A stretch of DNA of 64,000 nucleotides from Vreelandella titanicae BH1 (GCF_000336575.1 NZ_AOPO01000001.1:806001-870000); one strand, 5' to 3'; positions 43,545-52,472 are shown, numbered from the stretch's first letter. Notes: a model not told the origin generated them from the letters alone. Program-made: numbers and translations.

Positions 43545-44495
43545 ATGCTCGCTATACTTGGGATTACGACGCCCATATTCCTACTCATTGGCTTAGGGTA
43601 TATAGCGAGATGGAGTGGCATTATCCAGCGCGAACAGATGCAGGGAGTGGGCGTCTTTGTGCTCTACTGCGCGCTGCCCGCGCTGGTGATCCGCGCGCTC
43701 ACCCAGCAGCCTCTGGAAGAGGTTTTCAAGCTCAACTATCTGGTGGCGTACGGCCTGGGCTCTATCGCCGTTTTCGGTGCGGGGTTACTGCTCTGCTTAA
43801 AACTACAGCGCCAACCACTGAACGCCAGCGCCATGCAGGCACTCGGCATGTCGGCCGCCAATAGCGGCTTTGTGGGTTATCCTGTGGCCGCCATGGTCAT
43901 CGGCTCGCCTGCGGCGGTGCTGTTAGCGCTCAATATGCTCGTTGAAAACCTGCTGGTTCTTCCCGCAGCCCTGATTCTGGCCGAAATGGGTAACCACCAA
44001 GGTGCTAGCGTATGGAAAACAGTTAAGCAGACAGCCCTTAGTCTCATCAAAAACCCCGTATTATTAGGCTTACTGATCGGCATTTGCCTGGCCGTTTCCG
44101 GCATCAATATTCCCGCGCCGCTGTTTAAAGCCATCGATATGCTGGCCGAAGCGGCAGGCCCTGCGGCGCTGTTTGTGATCGGCGGCGCGCTGTTTGGCTT
44201 GCAGGTTAAAGGTATGGCGAGCGACGTAGCTCAAATTGTCATCGGCAAACTGCTTATTCACCCCCTGCTCATCTTCATCGCCTTCTCTTTTGTTCCTGGC
44301 ATTGATCCGCTTTATATGGCCGGTGCCTTGCTGTTTGCTGCCGCGCCGATGATCAGTATTTACCCCCTGTTTGGCCAGCGCTATGGTTTAGGTGGCGTTA
44401 GCGCTGCGGCAATGCTGGTAGCGACGATCGCTTCCTTTTTCACCCTTAGCCTCATCATCGGATTAATGTCACTGTTAGGATTACTAACGTTTTAA
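43545..44495 (+). CDS. AEC-family (auxin efflux carrier-like) permease
   Basis: A 316-residue inner-membrane protein with about ten helices in two halves. N-terminal TTPIFLLIGLGYIARWSGII and the central MSAANSGFVGYPVAAMVIG carrying the conserved N-x-G-F-x-G-x-P pattern are AEC hallmarks. AAGGGG precedes the ATG. A pca box upstream and a short-chain dehydrogenase 43 bp downstream suggest induction with the protocatechuate pathway. Transport direction and cargo (malonate-like or aromatic acid) cannot be read from sequence. Confidence 0.82.
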   Translation: MLAILGITTPIFLLIGLGYIARWSGIIQREQMQGVGVFVLYCALPALVIRALTQQPLEEVFKLNYLVAYGLGSIAVFGAGLLLCLKLQRQPLNASAMQALGMSAANSGFVGYPVAAMVIGSPAAVLLALNMLVENLLVLPAALILAEMGNHQGASVWKTVKQTALSLIKNPVLLGLLIGICLAVSGINIPAPLFKAIDMLAEAAGPAALFVIGGALFGLQVKGMASDVAQIVIGKLLIHPLLIFIAFSFVPGIDPLYMAGALLFAAAPMISIYPLFGQRYGLGGVSAAAMLVATIASFFTLSLIIGLMSLLGLLTF

Positions 44496-44538
44496 ATCCT
44501 GATACACCAACGGCTTACCTTACATAAGGACAATAAAA

Positions 44539-45282
44539 ATGGGCCAACCCTCTGATCAAAACAACTATTCTCAACCGCTCTACGCCTTGGTTACCGGCGG
44601 CGCAAGAAACATCGGCCAAGCCATCTCACTGCGTCTTCAGCAGGACGGCTATCGCGTTATCGTAGTGGATATCGTTGAACCAGAAGCGGCCTCTTTGCAA
44701 GCAGACGCCTATCAGGTCGACCTTGCAGACGCCGACGCTACACGCCAGATGATGGTAGACATCGCCAAGCGCTATACGGTGACCCGCCTAATCAACAACG
44801 TGGGTATTGTTGCCCCTGCGCTGCTTGAAGAAGCAACGCTTGAAGACTTCGATAAATTAATGCAGCTGAACGTGCGCTCAGCGCTGATCTGCACCCAAGC
44901 CATGCTACCTGCCATGAAGGCACAGGGAGCGGGGCGTATCGTCATGAATGCCAGCCGTGTGGTACTCGGCAAGGAAGCACGAACAATCTACAGCGCCACC
45001 AAAGGCGCGCTGCAATCCATGGCCCGCACCTGGGCACTGGAACTGGCAGAGCACGGCATTACCGTTAACTGCGTCGCCCCTGGGCCTATCGCCACCAGCG
45101 CCTTCTGGCAGAACAACCCGCCCGACTCTGAGCGCGCCCGACGTATCATCGATAACATTCCGCTAGGCCGAATGGGCCAGCCCGAGGATGTCGCCCAGGC
45201 GGTAAGTTTCTTCTGCGACGAGCGTAGCAGCTTCATTACCGGCCAGACGCTGTTTGTCTGCGGCGGAGTGACGGTCGGTTAA
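44539..45282 (+). CDS. Short-chain dehydrogenase/reductase
   Basis: A 247-residue classical SDR. The cofactor motif TGGARNIG is at residues about 19-26, with a conserved Asp in VVDIVEP at the end of beta-2, favouring NAD(H). NNVGIV replaces the usual NNAG. The catalytic Ser in MNASRVV near 139 and YSATK near 152-156 are intact. It probably shares a transcript with the AEC permease. In this context a quinate, shikimate or hydroxy-acid dehydrogenase role is possible but unproven. Convergent with tctA, with 1 bp between the stops. Confidence 0.8.
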   Translation: MGQPSDQNNYSQPLYALVTGGARNIGQAISLRLQQDGYRVIVVDIVEPEAASLQADAYQVDLADADATRQMMVDIAKRYTVTRLINNVGIVAPALLEEATLEDFDKLMQLNVRSALICTQAMLPAMKAQGAGRIVMNASRVVLGKEARTIYSATKGALQSMARTWALELAEHGITVNCVAPGPIATSAFWQNNPPDSERARRIIDNIPLGRMGQPEDVAQAVSFFCDERSSFITGQTLFVCGGVTVG

Positions 45283-45283
45283 A

Positions 45284-46789
45284 TCAGTTTTGGCGTGACT
45301 CGTCAGTGCTATCCCGCGCGCCACGTCGGGATGCGGCAAAGCGATAAACCGCCAGGCCGATGGATCCCACCGTCAGCGCAATGAAGGCCCAGGTAATCGG
45401 TCCACGCACGAAGATCGACAGGTCATTGGAGCCGATAAGCAGAGAACGACGCAGGTTGTCTTCGAACATCGGCCCCAGAATGAAGCCAATCAGAAACGGC
45501 GCCGCCGGTATGGCGGCACGATTGAAGATATATCCCAATACCCCAAAAGCCAGCATCAGCCACACGTCAAACGTGGCGTTATTGACCGCATAGGCGCCGT
45601 AAACACAGAACATCAAGACGATAGGAAAGAGAATTGATTTGGGGATATCAGCAATTAACGAGAAGTACTTAATGGCAACGTTACCCACCACCAACAGGAT
45701 GACCGAGCTGCACATAATCCCCAGGAACAGTGCATAGATCAGCGACAGATTTTCCTGGAACATAAGCGGGCCAGGCGTTAACCCATGCACCATAAAAGCC
45801 CCCAGGATGATGGCGGTGATGACATCCCCTGGAATACCGAGCGATAACAGCGGAATTAGCGTCGCCCCGGCAACGCCATTGTTACCGGCCTCAGCCGCTG
45901 CCACCCCTTCTACCTCGCCCTTGCCGAAATTTGCTCTGTTAGGAGAGCGCCGTCGGGCATCGCTGTAGGAGATGAACGCTGCCGCCGTCGCCCCGGTGCC
46001 GGGGATGGCGCCAATAATCACGCCAATTAAGCTGCCGCGCACAATACTTTTCATACAACGCTTGAGCTCAGAGAAGGCCAAACCGGCACCACTTGCCTTC
46101 GCTTTAATATGCGGGATCGCTTTCTTACGATAAAACTCGATAATCTCTGGAATAGCAAAGAGGCCAATCAATAGAGGGATAAAAGAGATGCTGTCCATCA
46201 AGTTGTAGTTATCGAAGGTAAGCCGCTGTGAACCGAAGACCTCATCCAGCCCTACCATGGATAACAAAATACCTAGCAGCGCTGCCATCAAACCCTTGAT
46301 CATAGAGCCGCTGGCTAGCGAGATGATAATGGTAAGAGAAAAACAGATCAGCCAGAAAAATTCGGGAGCCCCGAAGTTCAGTGCAATTTTGGCCAAGTAG
46401 GCGGCAAAAAAGATCAACGCTATGTTGGAGATAAAATCGGCAATGACCGATGAGTAAAGCGCAGCCTTTAGCGCTTTTTTTGCATGCCCCTGCTGAGCCA
46501 TCGGATAGCCGTCTAGCAAGGTACAGGCCGAAGCGGGCGAACCCGGCGTTCTGATTAGAATGGCAGTAATCGAGCCACCGTACATCCCACCCTTATAGAT
46601 GCCTACCAACAGCAGGATAGCGGCAACTGGCTGCATGGAGAAGGTAAAAGGGAGTGCCAAGGCCACCGCCATGGTGGCGGTTAAACCAGGGATGGATCCC
46701 ACCACCACGCCGATCACCACACCTACGGCGATGGCCAGAAAGTTATCCAGGCTAAAGAATATGCCAACCACTTCCGAAAAGTTTTCCAT
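45284..46789 (-). CDS. tctA: Tripartite tricarboxylate transporter large permease TctA
   Basis: A 501-residue integral membrane protein with about 11-12 helices. Family motifs: GVVVGSIPGLTATMAVALAL near 25-45, IYKGGMYGGSITAILIRTPG near 65-85 and GAIPGTGATAAAFISY near 260. With TctB and TctC it forms a TTT uptake system. Expression is probably driven by the pca-box promoter in front of tctC. Confidence 0.92.
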   Translation of the reverse strand: MENFSEVVGIFFSLDNFLAIAVGVVIGVVVGSIPGLTATMAVALALPFTFSMQPVAAILLLVGIYKGGMYGGSITAILIRTPGSPASACTLLDGYPMAQQGHAKKALKAALYSSVIADFISNIALIFFAAYLAKIALNFGAPEFFWLICFSLTIIISLASGSMIKGLMAALLGILLSMVGLDEVFGSQRLTFDNYNLMDSISFIPLLIGLFAIPEIIEFYRKKAIPHIKAKASGAGLAFSELKRCMKSIVRGSLIGVIIGAIPGTGATAAAFISYSDARRRSPNRANFGKGEVEGVAAAEAGNNGVAGATLIPLLSLGIPGDVITAIILGAFMVHGLTPGPLMFQENLSLIYALFLGIMCSSVILLVVGNVAIKYFSLIADIPKSILFPIVLMFCVYGAYAVNNATFDVWLMLAFGVLGYIFNRAAIPAAPFLIGFILGPMFEDNLRRSLLIGSNDLSIFVRGPITWAFIALTVGSIGLAVYRFAASRRGARDSTDESRQN

Positions 46790-46816
46790 AGGACACCCAG
46801 AAAAATAAGTAGCGAA

Positions 46817-47323
46817 TCAGAAACCGAGCGGCATTATCGGTAGTGGCACGTTCATTACTTCTACAAATAAGAGCGTCACAATAATAGGAAACAGAAATGC
46901 CAGGCTATATACCCACCAGGTGCGAACCGGGTGTGCTACGAAAAGAACGAGTGTTGCCAAAATACCGCAGAACACGGCGCCCATCGCCTCAAACAAGGCA
47001 ACATATATCACCAGTGACAACACCATTAGCACGAAACGCCGCGTAGAGCCTTTCTCAATCGCCCGCTCATCCTCCTCGGCTCTCTGTTCCACAATGAAGG
47101 CCTGAAGAATAAGCAGAACCGAAAACAGCAGGATCAGCCAGCCGATAATCGTCGGCAGCCATCGCGGCGACATCATTGGGTTTTGTAGGATCGGCGGTTC
47201 GTTTATATAGTTGGGTACCAGATAAAAGACCAGCACTATGGCAAACCCCAGCAATACGATGCCGCTGATGAGGTCGCTGGTATCTTTTATTTTTACTCTG
47301 CGCTTGGAACCCGAGGGTGTCAT
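46817..47323 (-). CDS. tctB: Tripartite tricarboxylate transporter small permease TctB
   Basis: 168 aa, four hydrophobic helices with a charged loop (RAEEDERAIEKGSTRR) in the middle, the normal TctB layout. AGGAGAAGG precedes the ATG. Lies between tctC and tctA; the gene order is C-B-A. Confidence 0.85.
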   Translation of the reverse strand: MTPSGSKRRVKIKDTSDLISGIVLLGFAIVLVFYLVPNYINEPPILQNPMMSPRWLPTIIGWLILLFSVLLILQAFIVEQRAEEDERAIEKGSTRRFVLMVLSLVIYVALFEAMGAVFCGILATLVLFVAHPVRTWWVYSLAFLFPIIVTLLFVEVMNVPLPIMPLGF

Positions 47324-47346
47324 CGCGGCCTTCTCCTGGGGAACAA

Positions 47347-47376
47347 GAGAGGCGAGGGTAGCGGCCCTCGCCTCTC
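47347..47376 (-). other. Stem-loop between tctC and tctB
   Basis: GAGAGGCGAGGG (47347-47358) and CCCTCGCCTCTC (47365-47376) form a perfect 12-bp stem with a 6-base loop, just after the tctC stop. No long T-run. It is the strongest of the intercistronic hairpins following binding-protein genes in this window. Confidence 0.7.
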
Positions 47377-47399
47377 TGTTATAACGGAAGAGTAGCTAG

Positions 47400-48386
47400 T
47401 TACTGGCTAATACCGGCCTGCTGTGCAACGCCCTGCCAACGTTCGACTTCATCAGCAATGAACTGCTTGAACTCTTCGCCAGACACCTGACCCGGTTCAG
47501 CGCCCAGCTGATCAGCAAAGTCCAAAAACTCTTCACGTTCCATCACCTTAGCAAGGGCATCCCGCATAACGCTTTGCGCTTCTTCAGGGAAAGAACTGTG
47601 TGCCACTAAGCCAAACCATGCCGTTGTGACGAACTGGTCGAGGTTATACTCGCCCACTTCCGATAGCGTGGGTACATCAGGCAAATACTCTGACCGCTCA
47701 GCGGAGGTAACCGCCAGAGCGCGCAAGTCACCCGAGCGAATATGCGACAGGACGGTCGGCATGTTCTCAAAGGAGACATCGACATCGCCGCCCAATAGCG
47801 CAGGAAGCGCCGCACCACTGCCAGCAAAAGGCACTGCCGTCATATTGGTCTCCGTCAACGTCTTGAAGAGCTCACCGGACATATGGATGGAACTGCCCAC
47901 GCCACTGTGGCTGAAGGTCATGTTCTCTTCCTTTGCGGCTTCAACGAACTCGACGACACTTTCATAAGGACTATCGGCAGGCACCACCATGACATTGGGG
48001 ATATCGATCATGTTCTGCAGGAAGACAAAATCTTCGACGGGGTCGTAGCTAAGATCGGGATAAATAGCTGCGCCGATCGTGTGGCCGGGTGATGCCATCA
48101 GAATCGTGTGATCAGCATCACGCCCACCGCGGGCGAGACGACCGGTGCCCACTGTAGAACCCGCGCCAGGGCGGTTTTCCACAACCACGTTAGCATCCAG
48201 CTCTTGCTGAAGAAGATCCGCGACGCGGCGGGATAGCACATCCGTAGTGCCACCTGGGGCGTAAGGGACGACAAGACGAATATCGTCGGTGGGCCACTCA
48301 TTGGCACTGGCGGAGGAAACCGCAAGGCCCAACGCCAGAGCGCTACCGAAGGCAGCCAGACATGTTGCGCTAAGGAGTTTATTCAT
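47400..48386 (-). CDS. tctC: Tripartite tricarboxylate transporter substrate-binding protein TctC
   Basis: A 328-residue periplasmic protein with a signal peptide ending near SSASAN. The Bug-family fold is recognisable: VVPYAPGGTTDVLSR near 38-52, VVENRPGAGSTVGTG near 75-90 and FAGSGAALPALLGGDVDVSF in the second lobe. AGGAAG precedes the ATG. A pca-box-like dyad lies 48 bp upstream and the gene is divergent from the PcaR-type regulator. The ligand is probably a carboxylated aromatic or hydroaromatic acid. Confidence 0.9.
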   Translation of the reverse strand: MNKLLSATCLAAFGSALALGLAVSSASANEWPTDDIRLVVPYAPGGTTDVLSRRVADLLQQELDANVVVENRPGAGSTVGTGRLARGGRDADHTILMASPGHTIGAAIYPDLSYDPVEDFVFLQNMIDIPNVMVVPADSPYESVVEFVEAAKEENMTFSHSGVGSSIHMSGELFKTLTETNMTAVPFAGSGAALPALLGGDVDVSFENMPTVLSHIRSGDLRALAVTSAERSEYLPDVPTLSEVGEYNLDQFVTTAWFGLVAHSSFPEEAQSVMRDALAKVMEREEFLDFADQLGAEPGQVSGEEFKQFIADEVERWQGVAQQAGISQ

Positions 48387-48433
48387 TGTTATCTTCCTGT
48401 GCGTTGCTAAGCGATTGCTTATACTTAACTATT

Positions 48434-48457
48434 GTTCGTAAGACGTACACGTATTCG
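48434..48457 (-). promoter_or_regulatory. pca-box-like operator of tctCBA
   Basis: GTTCG-TAAGA-CGTAC at 48434-48448 has one mismatch from the dyad consensus. A further ATTCG half-site at 48453-48457 begins exactly 19 bp after the first, the same layout as at 28170-28193. Confidence 0.55.
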
Positions 48458-48551
48458 TAATATCTAGCTTGAGATTACGTTGTTGCTAACCCTTTAAAAA
48501 ACACAACTTTAGTAGTAAGAGGCGAGATAGTTGGCTGGAAGAGTGAGGCAC

Positions 48552-48566
48552 GTTCGCACTGCGAAC
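48552..48566 (+). promoter_or_regulatory. pca box (PcaR-type operator) of the regulator gene itself
   Basis: GTTCGCACTGCGAAC is a perfect GTTCG-N5-CGAAC dyad ending 50 bp before the regulator start, which suggests autoregulation. Confidence 0.75.
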
Positions 48567-48616
48567 TTTTTTACGCTAATCTTTTATCTCAGATTTTAGG
48601 ACAATGGATAGTAAAA

Positions 48617-49396
48617 ATGCAGGAAGAAATGCTGAGTGAAGACAATCGCGACTTTGTAACGGCGCTTGCTAGTGGCCTGGAAGTTATCCAGGCATTCGAT
48701 CATGAGCACCCGCGTATGACACTAAGCGAAGTCGCCGCGCGCACGGGAATGAATAGAGCAAAGGCTAGGCGCTTCTTGCTCACTCTGCATGCACTGGGGT
48801 ACGTGCGAAAACAGCAACGTTACTTTGAATTGGCACCCCGCGTGCTTCAGCTCGGCTATGCCTTTTTATCGGCTAATAATTACCGAGATGTTATTCAGCA
48901 ACATCTCGAAGACATTACCGCTGAAACCGGTGAGTCCTCCTCGCTTGGTGTGCTCGATGGCAATGATGTTATCTACGTAGCGCGCTCGGCAGCAAAGCAT
49001 CGCTTGATGGCGATTACGCTTTCAGTGGGCACTCGACTGCCAGCAGCTCATACCTCCATGGGGCGCATGTTGCTCGCTCAACTCAGCGATACCGACCTTG
49101 ATCACTTTCTTTCGTCGGTTGCTCTAGAGTCTTACACCGATAAAACGGTGACAGATGTGAGTGAGCTACGAAACCAGATAATAAAAGCGCGGCAGCAGGG
49201 CTATGCAATTTCTGATCAAGAGCTTGACTCCGGCTTGCGCTCCATTGCCGTTCCTGTCTATGACGCCAAGCAGCATTTAATGGGCGCAATCAATATCAGC
49301 ACTAACGCTGCCCGGGTCGATCTTGATACGTTGATTAATGTGTACTTACCTGTTTTACAAAATAAAGTGGCTCAAGTAAGGGCGCATATTAATTAG
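48617..49396 (+). CDS. pcaR: IclR-family regulator of the PcaR/PcaU/PobR subgroup
   Basis: A 259-residue regulator. N-terminal winged helix ([33 protein letters not shown]) and a C-terminal effector domain ([39 protein letters not shown]). These are features of the beta-ketoadipate regulator subgroup, which responds to 3-oxoadipate or protocatechuate. The first ATG (48617) lacks a well-spaced ribosome site and a second (48629) follows AGGAAG, so the start is uncertain. Six matching dyads in the window, including one in front of this gene, support it as their regulator. Its stop overlaps aroQ by 8 bp. Confidence 0.83.
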   Translation: MQEEMLSEDNRDFVTALASGLEVIQAFDHEHPRMTLSEVAARTGMNRAKARRFLLTLHALGYVRKQQRYFELAPRVLQLGYAFLSANNYRDVIQQHLEDITAETGESSSLGVLDGNDVIYVARSAAKHRLMAITLSVGTRLPAAHTSMGRMLLAQLSDTDLDHFLSSVALESYTDKTVTDVSELRNQIIKARQQGYAISDQELDSGLRSIAVPVYDAKQHLMGAINISTNAARVDLDTLINVYLPVLQNKVAQVRAHIN

Positions 49397-49832
49397 CCTC
49401 TACCATCACTGCCTCTAGCGCAGCTCGATAGCCTTGAACCCCGAGGCCAGCAATGACGCCATCGGCGCGCAGCGAGACGTAGGAGTGATGGCGAAAGGCT
49501 TCGCGCTTGTGAACATTGGATAAATGCACCTCAATTACTTTGCCATCAAAAGCATTGAGCGCATCAAGAATGGCCACTGAGGTATGCGTGTAGGCAGCGG
49601 GATTGATAATAATCGCTTGGGTGCCATCCAGGCGTGCGGCGTGAATGGCGTCAATCAGTTCGCCTTCATGGTTGCTCTGCAGGCATGTGATGTCCCAGTC
49701 GGCCATCACTGCTTTCTCCCGCAAGATGTTATTCACGTCGTCTAACGTCTCGTACCCATATATTTCTGGCTGACGGCTACCCAGCAAATTTAAGTTGGGG
49801 CCATGTAATACCAATACCTTTCCTTGACTCAT
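49389..49832 (-). CDS. aroQ: Type II 3-dehydroquinate dehydratase
   Basis: Interconverts 3-dehydroquinate and 3-dehydroshikimate. 147 aa from ATG 49832; the frame extends four codons to a TTG, but GAAGAG favours the [22 protein letters not shown] contains the catalytic tyrosine and lid arginine (about residues 8-26). [20 protein letters not shown] contains the catalytic histidine. Its place beside the pca/qui genes suggests the catabolic isozyme for quinate. Confidence 0.92.
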   Translation of the reverse strand: MSQGKVLVLHGPNLNLLGSRQPEIYGYETLDDVNNILREKAVMADWDITCLQSNHEGELIDAIHAARLDGTQAIIINPAAYTHTSVAILDALNAFDGKVIEVHLSNVHKREAFRHHSYVSLRADGVIAGLGVQGYRAALEAVMVEAN

Positions 49833-49890
49833 AACTCTCTTCAACCTTCAGCGTTAGTGGGTAAATTGACGTAGCTACCTGTTTTATCAC

Positions 49891-51252
49891 TTAAACCGCC
49901 AACTGCGCCAGCGCCTGTTCAAGCGATGCTTCCTGGCGCTGGGCATACAGCTCGATTTCATCGATGACGGCTCTCCCCAGGGCCTGCTCAAACGCCTGCT
50001 GGCTTGCGCTACTGGCGTAATGGTCATGACTGCTTCCCCCCAGGTTGGATTGAAAAATACCGGCCGCACTCACGGGTAAGAAGTCTTCATAAATCATGGG
50101 GGTAACTCTCAGAGCGCCTTGCTCGATCAAGATATCCACCTGCTCAACTGAGATCGGCCCTTGCACAGATACACCTTGAACCGCCTGGTAGTGGAAAAAC
50201 GCTAATCCTTCACGACGCAGCGTTTCATACGTATCGGGAAACTCTTTAAACACGTCAGATAAATGCGCTTGATGGGCGTCATTATTGGCTGCTGTGGGCG
50301 AGTTCTCTTTGGTAGCTGCTAGCAGGCGGTCGTATAGCTCGCGTCCTTTGCGCGTTAATGCGATACCGCGCTGTTCGATTTCACCAAAGCGGGCGGTGTG
50401 TTTACCTTCAGCAGCGTCCGCGAAAGCAATCGTCTCCTCCAGTGCTTTGAAGCTGGTTTGACGTAGAAGGATTGGGCAATCCCGGCGTGGTGGGCCTTCA
50501 ATAGTCGCTTTAGGGTCGATGCCAACGCTGGGCATGCGCCGCTGCACTTCATCAATGTCTAACGTGCGCGGCGTTAGGTGGTTAATGTGCGGGCCGCGGA
50601 AGCAGACCACATCGGCAATTAAGCGGTGTTCGGCATGCAAACGCTCATAGGTGGCCAAGTCGACCGTGGCGTTGTCGTGCCAGCGGAACGTTTCCAACGC
50701 TTCCTGAACAAACTGCTTGGCATCATCGGCGCTTAGGCCACCCTGCTGCTCAAAACGCTTGATAAGCGCTTTCACTTTGGCAGTGAAGATATCGCGGGCA
50801 CTTAAAATTTCACTCGCCTGTTCTCTTAGCTCGAACTTTTCAATTAGTTCAAGGCGCAACAGCGAGGTAAAGACACGAAAGGGGTTACGCTTGAGCGCAC
50901 TATCCGCGACCGGCCGAAACGCGGTGGAATGTACCGGCACGCCTGCGGTCGATAAGTCGTAATACCCCACTGGCTCCATCCCCATGACCGCAAACATTCG
51001 CCGCAGCATAGCAAGCTCGCCTGGACTCCCCACTCGAATAGCGCCGTGGCGTTCAACGTTGATACGCGCCAGCTCATCGCTATTTTGCAATGCGTTATTT
51101 AGCCCTGGGTTAGCGGCTAGCACCTCCTGGTTGACTGCCTCAACCAGTGACAGCAAGGTGCCGTATTGCGGCACCTCCTGCTGATACATTGCCGACATCG
51201 CTTGGGAAAACTGGTCGCGGATTTCATCACTGCTAACGTAAGCTGAACACAT
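49891..51252 (-). CDS. hglS: 2-Oxoadipate dioxygenase/decarboxylase (HglS/YdcJ, DUF1338 family)
   Basis: A 453-residue Fe(II) enzyme of the family that converts 2-oxoadipate to D-2-hydroxyglutarate in D-lysine catabolism. Start at ATG 51252 (MCSAYVSSDE); the frame continues 48 codons upstream, but that part is hydrophobic and unlike the family. Probable metal and substrate residues: His and Arg in ERHGAIRVG near 70, His in HINHLTPRTLDID near 225 and Glu in GEIEQRGIALT near 295. No other lysine genes are seen in the window, so its partner enzymes must lie elsewhere. Confidence 0.85.
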   Translation of the reverse strand: MCSAYVSSDEIRDQFSQAMSAMYQQEVPQYGTLLSLVEAVNQEVLAANPGLNNALQNSDELARINVERHGAIRVGSPGELAMLRRMFAVMGMEPVGYYDLSTAGVPVHSTAFRPVADSALKRNPFRVFTSLLRLELIEKFELREQASEILSARDIFTAKVKALIKRFEQQGGLSADDAKQFVQEALETFRWHDNATVDLATYERLHAEHRLIADVVCFRGPHINHLTPRTLDIDEVQRRMPSVGIDPKATIEGPPRRDCPILLRQTSFKALEETIAFADAAEGKHTARFGEIEQRGIALTRKGRELYDRLLAATKENSPTAANNDAHQAHLSDVFKEFPDTYETLRREGLAFFHYQAVQGVSVQGPISVEQVDILIEQGALRVTPMIYEDFLPVSAAGIFQSNLGGSSHDHYASSASQQAFEQALGRAVIDEIELYAQRQEASLEQALAQLAV

Positions 51253-51462
51253 GGCGCTATCCTGTTTGTAAACGGCTACTGCCAATAAAGGGCTATACCT
51301 ACATAGTAGCGCTATCGGCGCCTTAACAATTTCACTTTTTCCGCGCCTTGCTATACATATAAGCCATACAAAGGTTATATAAAAGCCGCCATTCACGCTT
51401 AACGGGCAAGGCTCTTAACCTGTTACATTAGCGCTTGATCTTGTCGATGTAGGCTGGCACCC

Positions 51463-52317
51463 ATGACGCTTCCTCTTTATCTAGGCTTGCCTATGTGGGC
51501 CAATCAAGACTGGCTGGGCAACCTTTATCCACGCCACGCCAAAACTGAGCTGCTAAGCGATTACGCGGCGGTGTTTTCCAGCGTTGAGGGCAACACTACC
51601 TTTTATAGCGGTACCCCAAAGCCGGACACCATTGCTGCCTGGGCGCGCCAGGCACCATCCCACTTTCGCTTTTGTTTTAAATTACCGGCCAGCGTAACCC
51701 ACGATCAACGGCTAACGCGGTTAGAGGAGGCCTGGGCATTTTTAGCGGCGCTAGAACCTCTGCACGACCGCCTTGGCCCCACCATGGTGCAACTACCACG
51801 AGATTTCGGCCCCCAAGAGCTTCCCCAGCTTGAAGCGCTACTTGCCGCTTGGCCTACCCATTTGCCTTGCGCGGTCGAGGTTCGGCATCCTGAGTTTTTC
51901 CACAAAGGGGCCGCCGAAATTGCCCTTAACCGCCTGTTGATAACTTATTCGGCCAACCGCGTGATGCTCGACGTGCGCCCGCTCTTCTCAACCCCGGCAA
52001 ATGACCATTTGGGCTTGGCCCACGCCCAGCAAGAAAAGCCGAAACTCCCGCTACACGTGCTTTCCACGGCAAATTTTCCTGTCATTCGCTTTATTGGCCA
52101 TATTGACAAAACGATTAATAGTGACTACTTCACCGCCTGGAAAGCCCGCCTAAAGCTGTGGATAAGTCAGGGGAAAACCCCTTTCTTATTTGTGCATACT
52201 GCGGATAACCGCGAGTCTCCCCACATGGCCCGTTTACTCTATAACGCACTAGGAGAAGTGACGCCATTACCCGCTCTTGGCCCCTTTGCGGGTGAAAAGC
52301 AAAGCCAACTGTTTTAA
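51463..52317 (+). CDS. DUF72-family protein
   Basis: A 284-residue TIM-barrel-like protein of the DUF72 family (YecE-like). LYLGLPMWANQDWLGNLYP at the N-terminus, VEGNTTFYSGTPKPDTIAAW, FCFKLPASVTHDQRL and LPCAVEVRHPEF are the conserved blocks. The biochemical function of the family is not established. No operon partners are obvious. Confidence 0.8.
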   Translation: MTLPLYLGLPMWANQDWLGNLYPRHAKTELLSDYAAVFSSVEGNTTFYSGTPKPDTIAAWARQAPSHFRFCFKLPASVTHDQRLTRLEEAWAFLAALEPLHDRLGPTMVQLPRDFGPQELPQLEALLAAWPTHLPCAVEVRHPEFFHKGAAEIALNRLLITYSANRVMLDVRPLFSTPANDHLGLAHAQQEKPKLPLHVLSTANFPVIRFIGHIDKTINSDYFTAWKARLKLWISQGKTPFLFVHTADNRESPHMARLLYNALGEVTPLPALGPFAGEKQSQLF

Positions 52318-52377
52318 CCCACCTTTTTAGGCCAGCTAACTGGCATGCTTGCGGTCGATCAGATAAATTGCGCTTAC

Positions 52378-52426
52378 TTTCGGAAAAGCACGCTGGCAAT
52401 GACGCAATTTTCCGAAAACTAGCGTG
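52378..52426 (+). promoter_or_regulatory. Two interleaved inverted repeats upstream of the NSS transporter gene
   Basis: TTTCGGAAAA (52378-52387) matches TTTTCCGAAA (52408-52417) as a perfect 10-bp inverted repeat. CACGCT (52389-52394) matches AGCGTG (52421-52426). The order A-B-A'-B' is that of a pseudoknot if transcribed, or of two operator dyads whose centres are 10 bp apart. It lies 47 bp before the ATG. Confidence 0.55.
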
Positions 52427-52472
52427 TTCAACACGCAGTGACTTACACAACAATCGACTTAATGGGTGATGT

